This document shows, one piece after another, positions 51,977 through 59,437 of a DNA stretch of 64,000 nt (positions are counted from its first letter, which is position 1; each line of letters starts with the position of its first letter). Under the pieces are notes generated by a model. It was not told where the DNA came from and did no database searches. It worked only from the letters and a program-made list of their open reading frames with translations. This DNA is from Candidozyma auris. Taxonomy: Eukaryota; Ascomycota; Pichiomycetes; Serinales; Metschnikowiaceae. The stretch spans positions 1,488,001 to 1,552,000 of the forward strand of contig NC_072812.1 of NCBI RefSeq assembly GCF_003013715.1, given 5' to 3'. The position numbers and the translations under genes are program-made.

Positions 51977-53437
51977 TTATATGTCCTCCATGCCAGGCAT
52001 ACCTTCAAATAATTTGCCATAACAAGGGCTTGTGGGTTCTTTAAAATGATCGTAAGGATGATCGTGATCAAGGTAGATACCACATACATTACAGAAGAAA
52101 GTAAAGCATGAAGAGCAACGCATCTTGTTGCAACCGTCGGATCTTTGAATAATCAAATCACACGTAGGACACTTTTTGAAGCCTTGGCTCTCATCGGCTA
52201 GCATTTCATTGAAAAGTTTGTCCATCTTATACTCTTGAGATACTCTTGACATAAGATCAAAACCATACCTGTAGCGAAGGTCGTTCCTTTTCTTCGACTT
52301 GGGTTCTGACTCGAGCCATATCTCTAAATCTTCGATAGGAACCCCTTGGTACTGCTTGGTATCATTGCGTCTGGAACAGTCTATACTATCACTGTGGTAA
52401 GACTTCCGGCAAGTGTTGCAGAAGGCATAATCGCATACACGACAAATGACAAGCCTACTTATCATATCTTCACGAAATATCATCGCCGGGCACTTGCTTC
52501 GAGGGCAAGACACTAGTCTCGTGGGAAATAGTTTTGCTATGAAAGCATGCTGGTGATCTTGGTATAAAGTGATGAAGCGCCTATATAACTCTTTCCCTTC
52601 ATCATCAAAACCCAAAATCTTTTGAAGAAGCGTTAATTTGATAAAAGGCGTTATAAGCTTATTGCGAAAATCATTGAAATCGAAGTTAGGATCAGACAAA
52701 GTGTCGAGTCTCATATATTTCTCTCTAATCTTCAAAAACTCATTGGTACAGTTGATATCTGGACAGTGTACTTTCTCAACGTCTCCATCTCTGATAAGTG
52801 CAAGAAAAAAGTCTCTCAAGCATCGGTTGCAAAAGGTGTGACCACAAGGGGTGAATTTCAGGCACCTACTGCCTTTCAGGCTCGTTTGACATATCTCGCA
52901 AGTGAAAGTCGTGCTGTCGAACTCCTTTTGTGTGCATTCATTGTCGTATTCGACTAGTTCTTCGTAGAGTGAGGCATCCAGGCCACAATTTATTGCTGAC
53001 CCGATGAGCAGATCGAATTCATCGTTCATCATTTGTTGAAGCATGTCTATTATTGTAAAAAGGACCTGGTCCTGAGTCAACTCCCACTGTCTATGTAGCT
53101 TCTCACACATTTCTCGTAGCCTGCCTGGAATCACCAACTTGCATTCGAGTTGAAGTGATGGCGGTTCTTTGTAGGGATAATTAGCTGGCAAGACAAATCT
53201 AAGTTTCAAACAAGGCAAATGTTTCACATGCTTTGTTTTGATGACATGGTCTTCATTGTGATGTAGTAAAGTCACCTTGATGGGACGCTCTAAATCTAGT
53301 GGTATGCCAATCTCACCACCGGACTTGTCGCTGAAGATTCTAATTTGATCGCCATAGATCATCTTTAGCGTATCAAGCTCCTCTCCCTTGGGTGATAGGT
53401 CATTAACAGGCGAATACATCTCCTTCAGTGAAGGCAT
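51977..53437 (-). CDS. ITT1: RBR-type E3 ubiquitin ligase Itt1 (RNF14-like)
   Basis: 486-aa RING-between-RING ligase. An RWD domain lies at about 18-136, RING1 at about 180-235 (CEICQTSLKG ... CGHTFCNRCL), IBR at about 310-370, and RING2 with the predicted catalytic Cys in SDGCNKMRC near 440, followed by CGIYLDHDHPYDHF. The architecture and order match RNF14 and yeast Itt1 (464 aa), which interacts with release factors eRF1/eRF3 and modulates termination. The first ATG on the minus strand is at 53437; a TTG lies 6 nt further upstream. Two CTG codons in the LKGSRCLKF region would be Ser if CUG is Ser. Confidence 0.88.
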   Translation of the reverse strand: MPSLKEMYSPVNDLSPKGEELDTLKMIYGDQIRIFSDKSGGEIGIPLDLERPIKVTLLHHNEDHVIKTKHVKHLPCLKLRFVLPANYPYKEPPSLQLECKLVIPGRLREMCEKLHRQWELTQDQVLFTIIDMLQQMMNDEFDLLIGSAINCGLDASLYEELVEYDNECTQKEFDSTTFTCEICQTSLKGSRCLKFTPCGHTFCNRCLRDFFLALIRDGDVEKVHCPDINCTNEFLKIREKYMRLDTLSDPNFDFNDFRNKLITPFIKLTLLQKILGFDDEGKELYRRFITLYQDHQHAFIAKLFPTRLVSCPRSKCPAMIFREDMISRLVICRVCDYAFCNTCRKSYHSDSIDCSRRNDTKQYQGVPIEDLEIWLESEPKSKKRNDLRYRYGFDLMSRVSQEYKMDKLFNEMLADESQGFKKCPTCDLIIQRSDGCNKMRCSSCFTFFCNVCGIYLDHDHPYDHFKEPTSPCYGKLFEGMPGMEDI

Positions 53438-54297
53438 TTGCAAGTCAAAGTCGATTTATAGTCCGACATGTGCAATGCAGCGCAGAGGCGATAAGTGTGT
53501 GTGTGGGATAGATGGGTGCGCAGTGCGATAAGCGGTGAGAAGAACGGATAGACAAGCCCAGCTGATGAAGGCAGCGTGAAGCATCCTGGACTACCGTTCC
53601 TGATATTTCTCCAATCAGCATTCTAAGAATCGTTATATGAGCACCTTCTTCAGTAAACCCATCGTTATAAAAGAGGATTTCGGATTTTTTGTGGGGTTCA
53701 CATTTTCGCTCGCTTAGGGCGTCGTCTTTGCAAAAAGTAAAATACGCGTGCGAGCTCTTTTCTAATGATCCAATATACCTACACCAAAGTCTAAAACAGG
53801 TGAATGGTGCCACTCGGCTATCATCTACTACTTGAACTTCTTGGTTTTTGAATTGCGTGACTTGTACTATATATGGCTCTGACTCACAATATCACGCCAG
53901 CATAGACTGCTGCGGAAACTTCCATGCGCGAGACCAATTTCTTGCACCCATTCTGATGGACCCCAATAGGAGTTCAATCTAGCATTGAGCGGCCAATTAA
54001 GATCAGTGAACCATGCATATCGGGATAAATACGAAGAATCTATTCGTGGGGGGTTTTGAATTGAGGCAAAGACACCGGTTTCCTATTTAGGGTGTGGCAC
54101 TTTTTGTGGACCTGCGCAGTCCTGGCCTCCCCACAGATCGGGTCACGGTACGTATGTCGACAAAGTGCCCCTATATAAAGACACCATTTTTCTCGGGTTC
54201 AAGTTTATTTTCTCTACAATTCACTGAATCCAAACTTTTATATTTTTCAAGATTGATCCATACGCAGATATAAATATTATTATTTCACTACCCCGTC
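53438..54297. other. Divergent intergenic region ITT1 / STF2-like
   Basis: 860 bp between two divergent genes. It contains a TATA box and one STRE-like CCCCT for the right-hand gene. The longest frame (53445-53813, minus, 122 codons) has no recognisable features and overlaps the ITT1 leader. Confidence 0.5.
54168..54179 (+). promoter_or_regulatory. STRE-like CCCCT and TATA box upstream of the STF2-like gene
   Basis: CCCCT at 54168-54172 (the core bound by Msn2/4-type stress factors) overlaps the TATATAAA box at 54172-54179, 119-130 bp before the ATG at 54298. A stress-induced gene of this family would be expected to carry such sites. Confidence 0.5.
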
Positions 54298-54579
54298 ATG
54301 ACAAGAACCCACAAGTGGAACACCCACAAGAAAGATGCCGTTCCAAGATATTTTAGTCGTTCTGGTGGCCACACTGACATGAACCCTTCAAAGGTCGCAA
54401 GAAGTGGTTTTGGAAAACACAATTGGGGTCAGCCTGGTGACGAATTAGATGACGAAGAAGGTTTTGAAGACCAGACCTTCTTCAGCAAGTCCAATAGACG
54501 CAATTCGAATCACGCTATCAATGAGCAAGCTCTCAAGGAATTGAACGAAAAGTGCGATAAATTGGTCACTGAGGCCTGA
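54298..54579 (+). CDS. STF2: Stf2/Tma10-like small stress protein
   Basis: A 93-aa, highly polar, charged protein without membrane segment or signal. It begins MTRTHKWN, ends near KLVTEA, and has the block GKHNWGQPGDELDD, close to the start MTRTNKW and GKGNWGKPGDEIDD blocks of yeast Stf2 and Tma10. Stf2 stabilises the inhibitor complex of F1Fo-ATPase and also protects against desiccation stress; Tma10 is a ribosome-associated paralog. The two cannot be separated here, so the symbol marks the family. TATA box and STRE suggest stress induction. Confidence 0.85.
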   Translation: MTRTHKWNTHKKDAVPRYFSRSGGHTDMNPSKVARSGFGKHNWGQPGDELDDEEGFEDQTFFSKSNRRNSNHAINEQALKELNEKCDKLVTEA

Positions 54580-54600
54580 TGACTGTCCTAGCCAACATTT

Positions 54601-54625
54601 GTAACGAAACGTAACGAAACGTAAC
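54601..54625. repeat. Tandem 10-bp repeat (GTAACGAAAC)
   Basis: GTAACGAAAC repeated 2.5 times (54601-54625) in the 3' flank of the STF2-like gene. Short tandem repeat, probably without function. Confidence 0.85.
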
Positions 54626-54691
54626 GCATAAAACGAGAATGAACGATTGATTAGAAGCTAGGATCCTGTAGTGTCTATTCTTTTATTTTTT

Positions 54692-55905
54692 TCAATAGCC
54701 AACTTTAGTGCCTTTTTGTTCATCTGCACGTAACTTCTGTTCAATTTCTGCTTTCCACCCTTTACGGCGCTGTCTCTCTTCGTAAGCCTTCTTGTTATCC
54801 AAAACGCGGTTCACAATGAACGCTGTGTTGATGTTGTCAAATTTGTGGGGACCGATCTCTTTCACTAAATCACTTACACCATCATAAGAGCCCTTTTCGA
54901 ACTCTGCAGGGCCATGGTACACGGCCATTACCTCTCCGGGAACTTTTTTCAAAAACTCTCCTGTCACACGCCATGGAGCACCAAGGACCACTGCATCCAC
55001 ATATCGACACTGTAACACACAGAGTGATCTCTCGAAGAGATTCATGACAGGATAGTTCATACCCTTGTGAATGTTGATAGTCTTGTCATCGTGAATGCCA
55101 ACCACCACTGCACTGTCACCAGCACTCTCTTTTACACGTCTCAACGCCTCAATATGGCCAGGGTGAAATAAGTCAAAAGCACCATCCACGTATACATATC
55201 CCTTGCTGATCTTATCCTTGACAGCGGTTGATGGCTCGACAATAGTCCTGACACCGTCCTCACTATCAACCTGGACGAAGACAGCAGATCCTTTAGCGTT
55301 CCCTGTGACATCAGAAGCATACATTTCGAATCTTTTTAAAGCATCTTCATTGGAAAACAAAGGATGCTCCAATGCAGTAAGAAGCGAAGCGATAGGCTTG
55401 AAATGATGCGATTTACTCATTAAGAGCATACGTCCCACCAAGTCTGTGGTTGAGATGTTAGGTGTCCTCTTCACCACCACAAACAACCCCAATTCTTTAA
55501 CGCCCTTGTAACAATCCTCACCATTGGCATCAGTGGTAATATCGTCACCGTGAACAACGTATTTGCAGTCGTACTTTGCCATGAATTCAGGGTCCGTAAC
55601 GTATGGAGCGTTTGGAATCGCTTTCGTGGACCATTTACAAGCTTCCACTGCAGTGAGCCTTTCTTCAAGATTCATAACCACAGGGCCTTTGTTATGAAGG
55701 ATATCTTCGTCGGAATGAACGCCAACGTAAAGTTCCTTCCCTAGTTGACGGGCCTGAAGCATAGCTCCAGCATGGCCTGATATTGTTAGTCAAGAGGCAC
55801 AGTTGGCTATATTTAATGTTAAAACAACATACCGTGATGAGCAAAATCAAAACAGCCATCAACCCAGATTCTGCAGTTCTCAATTCCCTTAGGGCGTTCA
55901 AACAT
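54692..55905 (-). CDS. ECT1: Ethanolamine-phosphate cytidylyltransferase Ect1, two exons
   Basis: Makes CDP-ethanolamine from CTP and phosphoethanolamine in the Kennedy pathway to phosphatidylethanolamine. Exon 1 is 55833-55905, the intron 55777-55832, exon 2 54692-55776; the spliced protein is 385 aa. The N-terminal nucleotidyltransferase has CFDFAHHGHAGAM (the HxGH motif sits across the splice junction), GVHSDEDILHNKGP and the second domain has DGAFDLFHPGHIEAL. Two cytidylyltransferase domains are diagnostic for Ect1; single-domain Pct1 is excluded. Starting at the ATG inside exon 2 (55762) would remove the first HxGH, so the intron model is preferred. S. cerevisiae Ect1 (Muq1) is about 320 aa. 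Confidence 0.93.
55777..55832 (-). other. Spliceosomal intron of ECT1 (56 nt)
   Basis: Minus-strand 5' site GTATGT (55832-55827), branch GACTAAC and 3' site ATCAG ending at 55777. Joining gives CAT CAC G|GC CAT GCT, restoring the HHGHAGAM motif of the first catalytic domain. Branch A to acceptor is about 9 nt. Confidence 0.92.
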
Positions 55906-56066
55906 GGTGAAAAAAGAGCCTAGCGGAAGGTATATTAGCCAGAAATGAAAAGTAAGAGAATGAGAATGCTATCGCGAACTCGCAACCTGTGCGATACAAT
56001 AAACCATCATGTGCGTTTTTCGCAGCCAGGGCCAACACTTATGCAAATGAGAGCGGCAAGGGTTAT

Positions 56067-56759
56067 TTAGAGAACACCTGACTGCTGCTGCGAGGATACT
56101 TGGATGGGATCTTCTGTCGCTTTCTTGAAGATACTCTTCTTTTGAGGAGGTGGATTGTAATTTTGAGAGCGTGCATAATTTTGATATAAGGGATGTTGCT
56201 GCTGCTCACTCGTACCAACATACTGCGGTCTTTCGTTATTCTGTTTTTCTGCGGCAAGTCTTTCCAAATGTTTGTAAATCATACCAGCGTTCCTTGTCAG
56301 ACACCCATTGAGCCAGGTGAGGAAACCGCCAATCACTGGAGGAAGGGATATGAGAAGGTCAAAGATGATATTGGAATGAAGCTTGGCCTCTAGTTGATGA
56401 TTTATGAAGAACTGTTTTTCAGCTATGCTGATTAGACGAGCGTGAATGACATACATCATTAGCGGCCCGAGCGCAGGGATGAAGAAGCAGGCAACGGGAG
56501 CTAGGCCAATGCCGCAATCCATACCAACTCCACACAGCCCAAGAAAACACTTGTCGTCGATCCAGGCTTGCCGTTGTATTTTCCTCCATGCCTGTTGCTC
56601 TTTCTTCAGGTACACTTCAGGATTGAGCTTCCGTCTCTTCCCATTCTCATCTTCAAAAGGGTCCATGGTATTGAACTTCTCTCCGGCTACCTCATTGAAT
56701 TTGTCCATGGCAATGTCATAGCCAGGAATGTTTTCTAATTGCTCTTGTATTTGGGCCAT
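56067..56759 (-). CDS. DUF4112 family membrane protein
   Basis: 230-aa protein of unknown function. The middle carries the DUF4112-type block WIDDKCFLGLCGVGMDCGIGLAPVACFFIPALGPLMMYVIHARL (about 75-120) and a second hydrophobic segment near 135-165; N- and C-termini are polar. The C-terminus is Gln- and Pro-rich. The first ATG (56759) is preferred over a TTG further upstream. Fungal DUF4112 proteins have no confirmed activity; a membrane-associated role is inferred from the hydrophobic segments. Confidence 0.7.
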   Translation of the reverse strand: MAQIQEQLENIPGYDIAMDKFNEVAGEKFNTMDPFEDENGKRRKLNPEVYLKKEQQAWRKIQRQAWIDDKCFLGLCGVGMDCGIGLAPVACFFIPALGPLMMYVIHARLISIAEKQFFINHQLEAKLHSNIIFDLLISLPPVIGGFLTWLNGCLTRNAGMIYKHLERLAAEKQNNERPQYVGTSEQQQHPLYQNYARSQNYNPPPQKKSIFKKATEDPIQVSSQQQSGVL

Positions 56760-56958
56760 TGTTGTAGAAAAGCTTTTGTGCAACGAAGTTAGTATTAGAA
56801 ATGTAGAAGGGTGTCACTTTCTTTAATCTCCGCGCAAGTCAGTTGCGCATCATCGCGACAGCTTCCTTTCTCCATCGTGGGCCAAACGATTTCTGGCCAA
56901 ACAATTATTATTAAACATAGGCGGTAAAAAATTTGGTAAAGAAGATGTCTAATGGGGC

Positions 56959-57627
56959 TTAACTTTCGAGCAATGCTTCCTTCTCACGCTTCAGAAGTGG
57001 TTGCACCGACCCACTCATTTCTTGCTTGCAGATGAAGCAGTTTGTGATATTTTGTTTAAAGCGGGACATGAAGCATTGTTGACAAAAGATGTGATCGCAT
57101 GGCGTCTTGACTGGATTTCTGTAATCTCGTTTGCAGATCGGGCATTTGAATGGCACGTTTTCTTCAGTCTTCTTTTGATTTGTATCGGCTTGCTTTCTCA
57201 CTGTTTGCCACTCTTTCTCCACTGGCTTTTTCTGTTTCAGCTCATCACGAATATGTAGAAACTTACAAGTATCTCCGTACCCACAAAAGCCAGTCTGTTG
57301 AAAGTCTTTGCATATGTCAGGCTGGAAGTCAGTGAGGGATATAACCTTGATGTTCTTAGGAGGCGCCTTAGGACCCCTTATAGTTTTGCTTTCTGTATCG
57401 TCCTTGATTTCATTTCTCTTCTCACGATCTAGTCCTGTGGGTATATCTTCTTGCTTTCTATAATTGATATTTCTTGTTGGTTTAGTAGTGACAAAATCTA
57501 TGGTTTTTCTTTTTTTCGAGGTTTCTGATAGGATAAGTGAAGAGGACTCTGCCTCATCCGATTCTAGAGCATCATTATGTCGCTTCGATGCTGTTTTAGG
57601 GGTTTTCACCGTTCGTTTCTTGAACAT
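56959..57627 (-). CDS. CWC24: Pre-mRNA splicing factor Cwc24 (RNF113 family)
   Basis: Spliceosome factor (Prp19-associated) that guards the 5' splice site in the Bact complex. With the start at 57627 it is 222 aa. The CCCH zinc finger CKDFQQTGFCGYGDTCKFLH (CX8CX5CX3H) is at about 127-146 and the RING at about 176-217 (CPICKRDYRNPV ... CDHIFCQQC ... CFIC), ending with GSVQPLLKREKE. Zinc finger followed by RING is diagnostic for Cwc24/RNF113. The frame is open to an ATG at 57708, but that would place the start only 44 bp from tRNA-Asp and adds residues unlike the family, while MFKKRTVKTP at 57627 resembles known starts. Confidence 0.88.
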   Translation of the reverse strand: MFKKRTVKTPKTASKRHNDALESDEAESSSLILSETSKKRKTIDFVTTKPTRNINYRKQEDIPTGLDREKRNEIKDDTESKTIRGPKAPPKNIKVISLTDFQPDICKDFQQTGFCGYGDTCKFLHIRDELKQKKPVEKEWQTVRKQADTNQKKTEENVPFKCPICKRDYRNPVKTPCDHIFCQQCFMSRFKQNITNCFICKQEMSGSVQPLLKREKEALLES

Positions 57628-57751
57628 GAATACAATATCAATCAAGGAGGATGCTTTCGAGTACCCCAGATGAGCATCTGAAATCACGTGATATTTTTCA
57701 CATGACATGAGCTCTACAGAATTTCTCCATGTTTGGTATTGGCGATCAATA

Positions 57752-57823
57752 TCCGAGATAGTTTAGTGGCTAGAATTACCGCTTGTCGCGTGGTAGACCG
57801 GGGTTCAATTCCCCGTCTCGGAG
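57752..57823 (+). tRNA. tRNA-Asp (anticodon GTC)
   Basis: 72-nt intronless cloverleaf: acceptor TCCGAGA/TCTCGGA with discriminator G, anticodon loop around CTTGTCGC (GTC), T-arm with GGTTCAATTCC B-box. It closely resembles yeast tRNA-Asp. A T5 run just downstream (57828-57832) is the Pol III terminator. It sits between divergent CWC24 and ALG1. Confidence 0.95.
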
Positions 57824-57827
57824 ATTC

Positions 57828-57832
57828 TTTTT
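57828..57832 (+). terminator. Pol III terminator of tRNA-Asp
   Basis: Five T residues starting 5 nt after the tRNA 3' end, sufficient for Pol III termination in yeast. Confidence 0.75.
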
Positions 57833-57984
57833 GCTTTTCTTGCTTCCAGGATTGCAGTCTCTGTTCATCGCATTTTTTTGCTTTTCCTTTCTTGATAGGT
57901 TATCCCCAGAGAAGTGATGCGTGAGCTCTCTTGTAACTTTCACCAAATCGCGCCTTTCAATACAAACTTGCGAAGAACAACGCA

Positions 57985-59385
57985 ATGTGGGAAAACATTA
58001 TAGAATACCGCGGGTTTGGCCACGTTCTTCGAGGTAGTGATTCGTGGTTCTGGTGGCTTGTTGGAATATATGCCACCCTCCCGTTTTTGGCATATTGGAT
58101 ACTCCCCTTTCTCATGTATAGAGGTCCCCATGGCAGAAGAAAGACCGTCAGTATCTTCGTCTTGGGTGATCTTGGGCACTCACCAAGAATGTGTTACCAT
58201 GCCCTTCTGTTTTCGAAGCTTGACTATAATGTGAACCTTTGTGGGTACTTAGAAAGTGAGCCACCTATGGCTGTGGTTGAAGATATCAATATTGATATAC
58301 GCCCTATTAGACCCATCAAGAACAACTTCCATTTGCCTTACTTGTTATTTGCAGCGGAGAAGATCATTCTTCAGCTCTATCAGTTAGCGCGTCTCCTTCT
58401 AGATATGAGGGGGTCGGAATTCTATTTTATACAAAACCCTCCTTCGCTTCCGCTTCTACTTGTGCTAGTGATCTTTATAAAGCTCTTTAGCAGAGACTCC
58501 AAATTGGTGATTGACTGGCACAATCTCAATTACACTATCCTCAATTTAAAATACAAAAACACGAGGCATCCTTTGGTGAGATTTCTTCGGTTGTATGAGA
58601 AATACTGTGGCAGGTTTGCCTGGCTAAATGTGACTGTCACTCACGCATTGAAACGCTTCCTTATAGAGGATTTCGGGTATGAACCTTCCTCAATTACGAC
58701 ATTACACGATAGGCCTGCCTCGCAGTTTCAGCCTTTTGAAGATTCGGGACTTTCAAGAGAGAAGATCTTAAAAAGTCATCATCTTTTTGAAGTCATTGAT
58801 GATATTGGTCAGTACAAGATTGTGGTGAGTTCAACCTCATTCACTCCAGATGAGGACTTCGGGATTTTGCTAGATGCTCTTAAGGAATACCACGAGTCTG
58901 AAGCCAGTCGCAAAACGCCACTTTTCGTGCTTGTGACTGGCAAGGGACCTCTCAAGGAACAATTTACAGCAAGAGTACAGGATCTTGAGTTCCTGAAAAG
59001 AGTCATCATTAAGACAGTGTGGCTCTCTGCTGAAGACTACCCTATAATCTTATCGATTGCTGATTTGGCAATATCGCTACATACTTCGCTGAGCGGATTG
59101 GATTTACCGATGAAAATTGTCGATTTCTTTGGTGTCGGTGTTCCTGTCATATCTCTTTCGTTCCCTGCAATTGGTGAGCTTGTTCGTAATGGTGTAAATG
59201 GGCTTCTTATCGAGAATAAGGACGGCGTGAAAGAGAGTGACGAGCTTTGTCGTTTACTCACAGAGGTCCTATCCAACGAAGGGGAGTTGGAGAGGATCAG
59301 GAAAGGTGCACTAGAAGAGAGCAAAAAGAGATGGGATGCAAACTGGACTAGAAAACTAGGCCCTAAATTTCCTGAAAATTCTTAA
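57985..59385 (+). CDS. ALG1: Chitobiosyldiphosphodolichol beta-mannosyltransferase Alg1
   Basis: Adds the first mannose to GlcNAc2-PP-dolichol on the cytosolic face of the ER, an essential step of N-glycosylation (GT33). 466 aa (449 in S. cerevisiae). A hydrophobic segment at about 22-45 is the N-terminal membrane anchor; VFVLGDLGHSPRMCYHA (52-73) begins the catalytic region, QNPPSLPLLLV is the donor-site region, and the C-terminal half contains HTSLSGLDLPMKIVDFFG and PALGELV-like motifs typical of Alg1. Codon 75 is CTG (58207-58209) in YHAL-x-FSKL, a position I recall as Ser in yeast and human Alg1; this supports CUG read as Ser. Starts 160 bp past tRNA-Asp. Confidence 0.95.
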   Translation: MWENIIEYRGFGHVLRGSDSWFWWLVGIYATLPFLAYWILPFLMYRGPHGRRKTVSIFVLGDLGHSPRMCYHALLFSKLDYNVNLCGYLESEPPMAVVEDINIDIRPIRPIKNNFHLPYLLFAAEKIILQLYQLARLLLDMRGSEFYFIQNPPSLPLLLVLVIFIKLFSRDSKLVIDWHNLNYTILNLKYKNTRHPLVRFLRLYEKYCGRFAWLNVTVTHALKRFLIEDFGYEPSSITTLHDRPASQFQPFEDSGLSREKILKSHHLFEVIDDIGQYKIVVSSTSFTPDEDFGILLDALKEYHESEASRKTPLFVLVTGKGPLKEQFTARVQDLEFLKRVIIKTVWLSAEDYPIILSIADLAISLHTSLSGLDLPMKIVDFFGVGVPVISLSFPAIGELVRNGVNGLLIENKDGVKESDELCRLLTEVLSNEGELERIRKGALEESKKRWDANWTRKLGPKFPENS

Positions 59386-59437
59386 CTTCATTACATGATC
59401 CACATACAGGTACAATTTACAGTTCGTAGCCACAGAT

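Noticed and set aside
53445..53813. 122-codon minus-strand frame upstream of ITT1
   Set aside because: No domain; lies in the ITT1 leader and promoter.
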